From the NCBI GenBank assembly GCA_016715195.1, contig JADKBB010000005.1:89688-153687 (forward strand): 64,000 bases of DNA. Direction: 5' to 3'. Shown here in pieces: positions 8,619 through 16,497 of the stretch. Both the position numbers and the translations under genes were made by a program. Under the pieces are notes generated by a model. It was not told the DNA's origin and searched no databases. It saw nothing but the letters and a program-made list of their open reading frames with translations. The DNA comes from Candidatus Villigracilis proximus. Lineage in GTDB: Bacteria > Chloroflexota > Anaerolineae > Anaerolineales > Villigracilaceae. How positions within the stretch are numbered: position 1 is the stretch's first letter; the number at the start of each line of letters is the position of its first letter.

Positions 8619-8870
8619 ATGCCTGAATCAATTCAATTACATTTATTACGACCCGGTCAACGCGGAACGATCACACGCATCAATGGCGAGAGTGCCTTGC
8701 GTCGTCGATTTGCAGAGATGGGAATTGTCAAAGGCGAAACGATTTTGATCGAACGTAACGCGCCGATGGGTGACCCCGTGGAATATTTCATCAAGGGCTA
8801 TCATCTTGCACTGCGTAAGGAAGAATCTGCAAACATTGAAGTGACTTTGATCGGGAGTGAAAATGGCTGA
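8619..8870 (+). CDS. feoA: Ferrous iron transport protein FeoA
   Basis: 83-residue SH3-like cytosolic partner of the FeoB iron channel: LLRPGQRGTITRINGESALR, RRFAEMGIVKGETILIERNA, MGDPVEYFIKGYHLALRKEE. Preceded by GAGGAAACATCGAA. Its stop overlaps the feoB GTPase start (ATG at 8863), indicating translational coupling. Length and fold match the family. Confidence 0.95.
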   Translation: MPESIQLHLLRPGQRGTITRINGESALRRRFAEMGIVKGETILIERNAPMGDPVEYFIKGYHLALRKEESANIEVTLIGSENG

Positions 8871-9363
8871 TCTGACGATCGCGTTGGCGGGTAACCCAAA
8901 TGCCGGCAAGACAACCATCTTCAATGTGTTGACGGGTTTGCATCAGCACACAGGCAACTGGCCCGGCAAGACTGTTGAAAAAAAAGAAGGCGAAGTTTTG
9001 CACGGTGAGATGAAGATCAACATCGTGGATCTTCCCGGCACATACAGCCTGACGGCTTATTCACCCGAGGAAATTATTGCACGTGATTACATCATTGAAG
9101 AACGCCCCGATGTGGTCATCAATGTAATTGACGCCACCAATCTTGAACGCAATTTATATTTAACCGTTCAAATTTTGGAGTTGGATGTTCCCGTGGTGCT
9201 GGCGCTAAACATGACCGATGATCTAAAGAAGAACGGGGCGAAGATCAACCTCGATCAACTCTCGCAATTGCTTGGCAATATTCCCATCGTATCCACCACG
9301 GCAAATCAGGGAAAAGGGATCTCTGAATTGATCGAAAAAGCTGTTCGCGCAGCACAAAAATAA
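8863..9363 (+). CDS. feoB: FeoB GTPase domain as a separate protein
   Basis: G-protein half of the ferrous iron transporter, 166 residues from ATG 8863. It has G1 GNPNAGKTT, G3 DLPGTYSLTAYS, G4 NMTD and a G5-like STTANQGKG. It ends at TAA with no helical GDI region and no membrane segments. The membrane part follows as its own gene after 11 bases with a good ribosome binding site, so the split looks natural rather than caused by an indel. Start overlaps feoA by eight bases. Confidence 0.92.
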   Translation: MADLTIALAGNPNAGKTTIFNVLTGLHQHTGNWPGKTVEKKEGEVLHGEMKINIVDLPGTYSLTAYSPEEIIARDYIIEERPDVVINVIDATNLERNLYLTVQILELDVPVVLALNMTDDLKKNGAKINLDQLSQLLGNIPIVSTTANQGKGISELIEKAVRAAQK

Positions 9364-9374
9364 CAGGAAGTCAC

Positions 9375-11063
9375 ATGACCACATCATCCATGCAATCTTT
9401 ATTTCGCCTTGATTACGGCGGCAAAATGGAACGCGCCATTGAGCGTATGCTCGCCGCGTTTGAAGAAAATAAATTTGATACGGGCCGTTATCCACGGCGC
9501 TGGCTGGCGATCAAATTACTTGAAGGCGATGCCGATATTTTGAGTCGGGTACAGTCCATGCAGGGCGGCGCGCAGATCATTGCGCTTGCACAGCAAAATG
9601 CCGAACACTTAAAGTCAATGCTGGGCGATGAAGTGGATCTGCTGACCGCCGACCGCCGCTACGGTTACATCAACGGTATCGTGCGTCAGTCGCTTCAACG
9701 TCCGCTTATGGATCGCATCACACTTACAGATCGCATCGACGATATTGTCACGCATAAATGGCTTGGTTTGCCTTTCTTCTTCATGATCATGTATGTGATC
9801 TTTAGACTCGTAATTGACGTTTCTGCCCCGTTTTTAGATTGGACCGACGCTGTGATCAACGGTCCCATCGCGCATCTTTTCTCGTTCATTCTTAATCTGA
9901 TAACTGCTCCCGCGTGGATACATTCTCTCGTCATTGACGGAATCGTCGCGGGCGTGGGCGGTGTGCTGGTCTTTGTCCCCGGGCTGTTGATCTTATATTT
10001 TTTCCTCGCCCTGCTCGAAGACTCGGGTTACATGTCTCGTGCTGCTTTCGTCATGGATCGTTTTATGCGTGTGGTTGGTTTGCATGGCAAATCATTTATC
10101 CCGATGATTCTCGGTTTCGGCTGCGCTGTCCCTGCCATTTATGCCACGCGGACAATCGCCAGCCGCCGCGATCGTGTGTTGACTGCGCTGCTCGTTCCGC
10201 TGATGTCATGTTCGGCGCGGCTGCCAGTGTATGTTGTCTTTGGGCTGGCATTTTTCGGCGCGCGCGCAGGGACTGTCATCTGGGCCATGTATGCGCTTGG
10301 AATTATTGTCGCCATGCTGGCCGGGATGGTCTTCACTCGCACAATTCTCAAACCCGATGCCTCATCCGCATTTGTGTTGGAACTGCCGCCGTATCGTCAG
10401 CCTGCGTTGAAGAGTGTGTTGATCCACATGTGGGAGAACACCCGTGAATTTGTCCGCAAGGCTGGGACGACGATCCTGTTTGCTTCGCTTGTGATGTGGC
10501 TGCTGCTCAACATGCCGTGGGGTGTGACCAATCAACGTGACTCGTATTTTGGAAAAGTTAGCGGGATGATCGCGCCGGTCTTCGCTCCGCTGGGATTTGG
10601 CAACTGGCAGACCAGTGGCGCACTGGTGACAGGTTTTATGGCAAAAGAGATCGTTGTCAGCACCATGAGTCAGGTTTATCTAAGCGGAGAAGATGCGGTA
10701 ACTTCTGAGCCGCTTACTTTTGGTGAGGAAATGACCGGAACGGGAAAAGGATTTATTACCGCATCAATTGATTCAGGGAAAATTCTGCTAAGCATCCTGC
10801 CAGGTGTGGATTTAATCCCCGCTGATGAAGCGGCAGATGATACCGCTTTGAGCCATGCCTTGCAGGGACAATTTACGCCATTGAGCGCCATGTCTATGCT
10901 GGTATTTGTTTTGTTGTACGTGCCGTGTGCGGCCACGTTGGGCGCGATCAAACACGAATTTGGGACTTCATGGGCTGTTATCTCCGCTGTTTATCAAACA
11001 TCAGTAGCCTGGATTGTTGCCCTTATTGTTTATCAAGGTGGAATGTTGTTGGGGTTTGGGTAG
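9375..11063 (+). CDS. feoB: FeoB helical/membrane domain as a separate protein
   Basis: Membrane pore half of FeoB, 562 residues, starting with the helical GDI-like region (FRLDYGGKMERAIERMLAAF). Gate segments include AAFVMDRFMRVVGLHGKSFI, GFGCAVPAIYATRTIASRRD and VPLMSCSARLPVYVV, and a second gate (FVRKAGTTILFASLVMWLLL, LVTGFMAKEIVVSTMSQVY). About nine hydrophobic helices. ATG 9375 is preceded by ACAGGAAGTCAC, giving its own ribosome site right after the GTPase stop. Together with 8863-9363 it accounts for a complete FeoB. Confidence 0.94.
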   Translation: MTTSSMQSLFRLDYGGKMERAIERMLAAFEENKFDTGRYPRRWLAIKLLEGDADILSRVQSMQGGAQIIALAQQNAEHLKSMLGDEVDLLTADRRYGYINGIVRQSLQRPLMDRITLTDRIDDIVTHKWLGLPFFFMIMYVIFRLVIDVSAPFLDWTDAVINGPIAHLFSFILNLITAPAWIHSLVIDGIVAGVGGVLVFVPGLLILYFFLALLEDSGYMSRAAFVMDRFMRVVGLHGKSFIPMILGFGCAVPAIYATRTIASRRDRVLTALLVPLMSCSARLPVYVVFGLAFFGARAGTVIWAMYALGIIVAMLAGMVFTRTILKPDASSAFVLELPPYRQPALKSVLIHMWENTREFVRKAGTTILFASLVMWLLLNMPWGVTNQRDSYFGKVSGMIAPVFAPLGFGNWQTSGALVTGFMAKEIVVSTMSQVYLSGEDAVTSEPLTFGEEMTGTGKGFITASIDSGKILLSILPGVDLIPADEAADDTALSHALQGQFTPLSAMSMLVFVLLYVPCAATLGAIKHEFGTSWAVISAVYQTSVAWIVALIVYQGGMLLGFG

Positions 11064-11070
11064 GAAGATC

Positions 11071-11313
11071 ATGCTGAAACAATTAGTGGATCTGCTTGAA
11101 AATAAAGAAAATGGATTAAGCCTGTCTGAGATCAGCCGTGCCATGAAGGCTCAGCCCTCGGCAGTCTTATCCATGATCGATTTATTGGTTCAAAAAGGGA
11201 AGCTGATAGAGATCGGCCCCGACGGAAAATGCTGCACAACCTGCGGCGCACAGTCAGATTGTAATTTGCTTGCTGCGCGCGGAAAACGCTATATGGTTAA
11301 GCCACAGAATTAA
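11071..11313 (+). CDS. FeoC-like winged-helix protein with Cys cluster
   Basis: 80 residues: a small winged helix (LKQLVDLLENKENGLSLSEI, SRAMKAQPSAVLSMIDLLVQ, KGKLIEIG) followed by a cysteine cluster CCTTCGAQSDC. This is the architecture of FeoC, a small regulator/stabiliser of FeoB thought to bind an Fe-S cluster. ATG 11071 has TAGGAAGATC upstream, overlapping the feoB stop region. Last gene of the iron cassette and convergent with the hybrid kinase. Confidence 0.82.
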   Translation: MLKQLVDLLENKENGLSLSEISRAMKAQPSAVLSMIDLLVQKGKLIEIGPDGKCCTTCGAQSDCNLLAARGKRYMVKPQN

Positions 11314-11342
11314 TGGGTACGGGTTGTTCCTGAAAATGAAAA

Positions 11343-14300
11343 TTACAGCCATTTTTCAAAAACAGCATGGATTGTTTCAATCATGGCGGGCTTGGTAATG
11401 AAATCGTCCATGCCGGCTTCCAGGCAGGTTTCACGATGTCCCGCCATGGCGCTGGCGGTATTGGCAATAATGATCGAGTGCTTCCCAGTTTTTGTTTCAT
11501 GCTGACGGATAATGCGCGTGGTACTCAAGCCATCAAGGTCTGGCATTCCAATATCCATCAGGGTTAAACAAAAATCGTGTGGACGAATGGTCAGCAATTC
11601 TATGGCATCCTTGCCGGAAGAAACTGCAAAAGAGGCCAACCCGAGTTTTCGCAGTTGGAAAATTAAGAGTGTACGATTGATCTCATCATCTTCAACGATC
11701 AATACTGGCTTTGAAACATTGAAAGTAGGGGACGGATTGGACGAGGCGGAAACCGCTTTTTTTATTTGAGGAGCGCCGAGTGGTTTATGCCCGAGCGGCA
11801 GTGAAAACCAAAAGGTGGAACCCCGTCCTTCCACTGATTCAAATCCGATCTCACCATTCATCAACTCCACAAGCCGGCGTGAAATGGCCAACCCCAGCCC
11901 GGTCCCGCCGTGTTTGCGCGTCATGCTTTCGTTTGCCTGAGTGAACGATTCAAATAATTGTGGTTGCAGCCATTCAGGAATTCCAATCCCTGTGTCTTGC
12001 ACAGAGAATGTGACTACGTGTGCGATCCCCTGAATCATGGTGCCGTTAATCTGTAGTGAGATAAGACCTCTTTCAGTGAATTTCAATGCATTCCCCACGA
12101 GATTGATGAGCACCTGACGGATACGGCCCGCATCTCCAAACAAAGTTTGAGGAAGATGTTCGTCCATTTGCACCTCAAGCAGCAGACCTTTTTCTGCGGC
12201 CAGAGGTGTGAACATGTCCACGATCTCTTGTGTGAGTTTCTGCACTTCAAATGCTTCGGGATGCAGCACCAGTTTGCCAGCTTCGATCTTTGAGAAATCC
12301 AAAATATCATTGATGATTGCCAGTAATGCCTGAGCGGAACTTCCCACAATGCCGGCGAATTCCCGTTGTTCCTCGGTCAGTTCGCTTTCCATTAATATTT
12401 CATTCATGCCAATGATCGCATTCATCGGTGTGCGTATTTCATGGCTCATGGTTGCAAGGAAGCCGCTCTTAACGCGCGATGCTTCCAGTGCGCGGTCACG
12501 GGCAATGGCGAGTTCCCGGTTGTTTTGCGCAATTTCACTGGCGTATTCCTCCAGTTGATGCGTGGATTCAAGGCGCTCCAGTTCTGTCCCAACCCATTGC
12601 GACATTAGTTTGAGAAACTCTTTATCCGCTGGGGTAAATTTTCTGATTCGCGGTTTTGCGCTTGAAAAATTTAATGTGCCGTAAATCCGTCTGTTGACCG
12701 TGACGGGGACCCCAATATACGCTTCAAGATGTGTCCGTTGAAAACATGGGTGAGTTTCCCATGCACTCATTGTGGCCTGTTCAAAACCGGTTGGCTCATC
12801 AAATTGCATGGTCTTTGAGCAATAGGTCTCCCCCAGATCATATACAGTTCCAGGAAAAACTTGCTCGCTGGGAGTTTCAACCGCGATGATCGTGTAAATC
12901 TCATCCACAATATTGGAAAGAATACCGGTTTCGAGTCCGAAACGTTCTGCTCCCATCTTTAATAGCTTGCTGATCTTTTTGTAAAAATGTTCCTGTGATG
13001 ACGAAATAATATAAAGCGCCCGCATGGATTCTTCGCTCTGACGGATGGCGGCTTCCATGGCAAGGCGTTCGGTCAAATCGGTGATGACAGTTATCGTTCC
13101 ACCGAATTTTCCTTCCATCATGCGTGGAACACCGGTGATCAGTGCAAATAATTCCCTGCCGCTTGCATGGCGCAATCTGATTTCGTACGATGTCCGCTCT
13201 CCCTTTTCCCGTTTGCTCCTGGCATCACGTATGGTTTCGTGGTCTTCTAAAAAGGTAATATCAAACGGAGTCTTGCCAATGAGTTCCTCGGGCTGGTAGC
13301 CGAGCATGCGCCCGTAAGCCGGATTTATATATTCAAATTCATTGCTGGCATTGGTAACGGCGATTCCCTGTCCCATGGTCTGGGTGAGTGTATAAGCAAA
13401 ATCGCGCTGAGTTTTTAATTCGATGTCAATGGATTTTAGGTCTGTGATGTCTGTGCCGATCCCGATCAATAGATCGCGCGGCCCTTTTGCATCGGCAAGC
13501 ATCAACCAGCGCCATGAACCATCCTTGTGCATAATTCGATGTTCATAAGGCCTGTTGTCTACAACTATTTCGCCGCGCGCCGCTTTACTGACGTAATTCT
13601 GCTCGGCTTTGATATCTCCGCCCGATATTCGTTCGATCTCCCACCAGCCGCCACCTAAAACTTCATCGGTTTCATATCCAAGAATATCCTTCACAGACTG
13701 ACTGATGTAAATTACCTCGCCGTTTCCGTTGGCAACCAACACCAGATTTCCAATCGATTTTAATATCTGATCTGATAGTTCGAGTTCGTTGGTGGCCTTT
13801 TCGCGCTCTGTAATATCCAAAGCATAAATATTGATATATGACATATCCATGACCGGTATAAATACAAATGAATATGATCGACTTTCGTACCGGTAAATGA
13901 TATCTATTTGGCGGGCGGATTTAAACGCCTGGCTTGCTGCTTCCATCCATTCAGGCGGAGCAGACTCCGCGTTTGCCTGTCCGGCGGTCTCAAGCAGTTT
14001 TTTTCCTTCGGCATTGGTAAACAAAACCCTGCCATCAAGGTGAATGCGAATTATCGGGTTTGGATTCTCCTGCGGGAATAATGCCATGGAGCGCAGCAGG
14101 GCTTCTGCATTATTTTTTACGGCGCGGTCACGCACAATTGCGATAAGCAGGGTTCTGTCTTCCAGGTCTCCGCGGCCAATGGCGATTTCCGCTGAAAACT
14201 CGCTGCCGTCCTTTTTCATTGCACGCAGATCATGAAATTCACCCATCTTTCGTGCGCTTTCGCCTGAGTCGAGAAATTCCTTAAACAAATTAAAGTGGAC

Positions 14301-14471
14301 GGCGCGGAAACGTTCAGGTAACAAGTCAGATACTTGCTTTTTATTTACTTCCTCTTTTGAATACCCAAACAATCGGCAGGCTTCGTCATTGGCATCAACG
14401 ATCATACCGTCTGGTTGAATAAGAAGGATGCCATCAGGACTTTGAGAGAGAAAGAATTCGTGTAATTTCAT
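11343..14471 (-). CDS. Hybrid sensor histidine kinase (PAS x4, GAF, HisKA, HATPase, receiver)
   Basis: Cytoplasmic multi-sensor kinase of about 1042 residues with no membrane segment. In order: PAS (SPDGILLIQPDGMIVDANDE), a second PAS-like segment (NPNPIIRIHLDGRVLFTNAE), a third (VLVANGNGEVIYISQSVKDI), a fourth (GIAVTNASNEFEYINPAYGR), GAF (about 480-640), HisKA with FLATMSHEIRTPMNAIIG, HATPase (NLVGNALKFTERG, DTGIGIP, GGTGLGLAISRRL) and a C-terminal receiver with DIGMPDLDGL. No Hpt domain. ATG 14471 overlaps the flippase stop in an ATGA, so it is translated coupled to the polysaccharide genes. Targets are unknown; the stand-alone receiver at 15739 is a candidate partner. Confidence 0.93.
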   Translation of the reverse strand: MKLHEFFLSQSPDGILLIQPDGMIVDANDEACRLFGYSKEEVNKKQVSDLLPERFRAVHFNLFKEFLDSGESARKMGEFHDLRAMKKDGSEFSAEIAIGRGDLEDRTLLIAIVRDRAVKNNAEALLRSMALFPQENPNPIIRIHLDGRVLFTNAEGKKLLETAGQANAESAPPEWMEAASQAFKSARQIDIIYRYESRSYSFVFIPVMDMSYINIYALDITEREKATNELELSDQILKSIGNLVLVANGNGEVIYISQSVKDILGYETDEVLGGGWWEIERISGGDIKAEQNYVSKAARGEIVVDNRPYEHRIMHKDGSWRWLMLADAKGPRDLLIGIGTDITDLKSIDIELKTQRDFAYTLTQTMGQGIAVTNASNEFEYINPAYGRMLGYQPEELIGKTPFDITFLEDHETIRDARSKREKGERTSYEIRLRHASGRELFALITGVPRMMEGKFGGTITVITDLTERLAMEAAIRQSEESMRALYIISSSQEHFYKKISKLLKMGAERFGLETGILSNIVDEIYTIIAVETPSEQVFPGTVYDLGETYCSKTMQFDEPTGFEQATMSAWETHPCFQRTHLEAYIGVPVTVNRRIYGTLNFSSAKPRIRKFTPADKEFLKLMSQWVGTELERLESTHQLEEYASEIAQNNRELAIARDRALEASRVKSGFLATMSHEIRTPMNAIIGMNEILMESELTEEQREFAGIVGSSAQALLAIINDILDFSKIEAGKLVLHPEAFEVQKLTQEIVDMFTPLAAEKGLLLEVQMDEHLPQTLFGDAGRIRQVLINLVGNALKFTERGLISLQINGTMIQGIAHVVTFSVQDTGIGIPEWLQPQLFESFTQANESMTRKHGGTGLGLAISRRLVELMNGEIGFESVEGRGSTFWFSLPLGHKPLGAPQIKKAVSASSNPSPTFNVSKPVLIVEDDEINRTLLIFQLRKLGLASFAVSSGKDAIELLTIRPHDFCLTLMDIGMPDLDGLSTTRIIRQHETKTGKHSIIIANTASAMAGHRETCLEAGMDDFITKPAMIETIHAVFEKWL

Positions 14472-15742
14472 TTTGCAAAAGGATATTTCCAATTGGTTTT
14501 ATGCATCAGGTCTCTGATGAGCAAGGTTACAAATAGTGCCGCCATGATGCTGACCTGCACCCAAACCACCTCGGCAAGTGTGCGATGGAAGAAGATGATT
14601 CCAAATACCTGTGCAACGCCAGCGGTGATTGCCAGCCCTGTTTCACGCCCCATGCCGAGTGACAGACGATAGTTGACGATGACATTGGCGAGCGCGTACA
14701 GGGTTGTGGCTAGCGCGTACACCCACAAAAGATTTGCGATGCCAAGATATTGTGTGCCGAATAAAAATCCAACAATGGCTTTCGGGAAGAAGAATGTAAG
14801 GATCACAACCGGCACGGAAATCCCTGAGACTATGCCAATGGAGACCCAGAGCAGGTGACGATGCGGTTCGCCAAGTTTGTGTTTTCTGGCAACGATCGGG
14901 AACATGGTGGTCACAACAGACCAGGTTGCAAAGAATACGATGCGGCCGATCAAGGCCAGGGCAGCGTATTGTCCGGCGGATTCTGAATCGTAGAATCTGC
15001 GTACGAGCAGGATGTCGCTATTGTTGATCAGGATCTGTCCGATCTGCGAAACCATGACCGGCAGGGCGAACAATGCCACAGCGCCACGAATGTCCTTTTT
15101 GGGGAACCCGGTTTGAGGAAGTCCGATGCGGGCTGGCAGGGTGGAGATCCAGGTTGCGATGAAGGATAAGCTGATTCCGAGGACAGCGCCGTTGACCGAA
15201 AATCCCATCCATACAAAAAATAAGCCGAACAATAGCCGCGACCACATTTCTGTCTGATAGGTGAGCGCGAGTGTGGTGAAACGGGTTTGGCCTTGCAATA
15301 TACCGCGATTGACACCTTGCAGTAAACTGAATGGCAATGCCACGCCAAAGATCATGAATGGAGTAAAAGAGGATGTGTGAAAAATATTTTGAAGCAGGGG
15401 CGCGCCAAGTATAAAAAATAAAGCGAATACGATGCCAATGCCAATGCCCAGCCATGCAAGAAATTTTTGAATCTCAGCCAGATGTTTATTGTCATCTGCT
15501 GATGTATGGATTGCGGCGTAACGCGCGGCGGTCATTTGCAAAGGGACGGTAATAAATGTAACTACCAGTAGTAATGTGACGATCAATGAAATATCTGCGA
15601 ACAGTGATGGTCCCAGCCAGCGCCCCATGATTAAGTTGTAAACATAATTGCCCGCGTTGACAATGGTCTGGCTGATCATGAGCAGCGCGCTTGCCGATGC
15701 GAGCGCACCAAATTTGCTGCGCAATGTTTTTATATACTTCAT
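14468..15742 (-). CDS. Polysaccharide flippase (Wzx/MATE-like oligosaccharide exporter)
   Basis: 424-residue integral membrane protein with 12 or so hydrophobic helices and the N-terminal pattern of O-antigen/teichoic acid flippases (ASALLMISQTIVNAGNYVYN, LIMGRWLGPSLFADISLIVT). Later ILINNSDILLVRRFYDSESA and GQYAALALIGRIVFFATWSV are typical of the family. It would move lipid-linked saccharide units across the membrane. The ATGA overlaps on both sides (response regulator upstream, hybrid kinase downstream) place a transporter between two signalling proteins in one transcript. Confidence 0.88.
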   Translation of the reverse strand: MKYIKTLRSKFGALASASALLMISQTIVNAGNYVYNLIMGRWLGPSLFADISLIVTLLLVVTFITVPLQMTAARYAAIHTSADDNKHLAEIQKFLAWLGIGIGIVFALFFILGAPLLQNIFHTSSFTPFMIFGVALPFSLLQGVNRGILQGQTRFTTLALTYQTEMWSRLLFGLFFVWMGFSVNGAVLGISLSFIATWISTLPARIGLPQTGFPKKDIRGAVALFALPVMVSQIGQILINNSDILLVRRFYDSESAGQYAALALIGRIVFFATWSVVTTMFPIVARKHKLGEPHRHLLWVSIGIVSGISVPVVILTFFFPKAIVGFLFGTQYLGIANLLWVYALATTLYALANVIVNYRLSLGMGRETGLAITAGVAQVFGIIFFHRTLAEVVWVQVSIMAALFVTLLIRDLMHKTNWKYPFAK

Positions 15743-16113
15743 TTGACTCCGGCTTGTACGATCTCCTGCACCAGATCAAGGATCGCGCGTGAACTGGATG
15801 GTTTTGTGAGGAAGCCGCTGACGCCCATTTCTTCCGTGATCAATCGTTCCTGATCATCGCCGCTCGCGGTGAGAATAATGACAGGCGTGCCATGAAAGAC
15901 GGAATGTGCGCGTAATTTTCTGAGCATGGTCAGTCCGTCCATGACGGGCATGGCAACATCCAGCATGATGAGGTCGGGTTTGTTTTTTTCAATTTCGAGC
16001 AATCCCAGTTCTCCATTGGCGGCAATGCGAACCTCGTGCCCTGCTTTCCGCAAGGTATAACTTAACATGCGTTGATTGTTTGAGTCGTCTTCCACGACTA
16101 AAATGTTTGCCAT
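15739..16113 (-). CDS. Single-domain response regulator
   Basis: 124-residue CheY-like receiver: ILVVEDDSNNQRMLSYTLRK, phospho-acceptor Asp in LIMLDVAMPVMDGL, the Thr/Ala switch IILTASGDD, and Lys in FLTKPSSS. No output domain, so it acts through protein contact. AAAGGGG lies upstream of ATG 16113. It sits between an STAS protein and a flippase, so it probably relays a signal within the partner-switching module. Confidence 0.93.
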   Translation of the reverse strand: MANILVVEDDSNNQRMLSYTLRKAGHEVRIAANGELGLLEIEKNKPDLIMLDVAMPVMDGLTMLRKLRAHSVFHGTPVIILTASGDDQERLITEEMGVSGFLTKPSSSRAILDLVQEIVQAGVK

Positions 16114-16116
16114 TTG

Positions 16117-16461
16117 CTAAAACCCCTTTGGTACGATTTGTGAAGACTCGATGGATTGAAAAACCTGATCGAATTTTGTCAGCTTTAAGATACGTGATGC
16201 CGCTTCATGCTTCGGCCAGACCAGCCGTACTTCGCCTTCGTTTTGACGCGTACGTTTTAGCACACTGACCAAAACAGCCAGTCCTGCCGAGTCTAGCATG
16301 GTGACCTCGCTTAGGTCGAAGACAAAATGTGTTACGCCTGATTCGAAATATGCTTCGCACATTTTTCGGAGCGTGGGCGCTTCAAAGGCATCCACGCGGC
16401 CTTGCGGTGCGATAACAACAATTTTCAAGGTGTATTCAGTTGTTTTTATTTCAATAGGCAT
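16117..16461 (-). CDS. STAS-domain anti-sigma-factor antagonist (first of two)
   Basis: 114-residue SpoIIAA/RsbV-like protein with GRVDAFEAPTLRKMCEAYF and the phospho-serine loop VTMLDSAGLAVLVSVLK. Such proteins are phosphorylated by an RsbW-type kinase and reactivated by a SpoIIE/PP2C phosphatase. Both activities are present in the adjacent upstream gene. ATG 16461 has AAGGAGATAAATCAAC upstream. Confidence 0.93.
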   Translation of the reverse strand: MPIEIKTTEYTLKIVVIAPQGRVDAFEAPTLRKMCEAYFESGVTHFVFDLSEVTMLDSAGLAVLVSVLKRTRQNEGEVRLVWPKHEAASRILKLTKFDQVFQSIESSQIVPKGF

Positions 16462-16497
16462 GTTGATTTATCTCCTTTTATATACAGTGGATAGAGC

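Noticed and set aside
9355..9375. FeoB split as a sequencing frameshift
   Set aside because: The GTPase ends in a normal stop, and the next gene has AGGAAG and ATG; no single-base change joins the halves into better family sequence that I can see.
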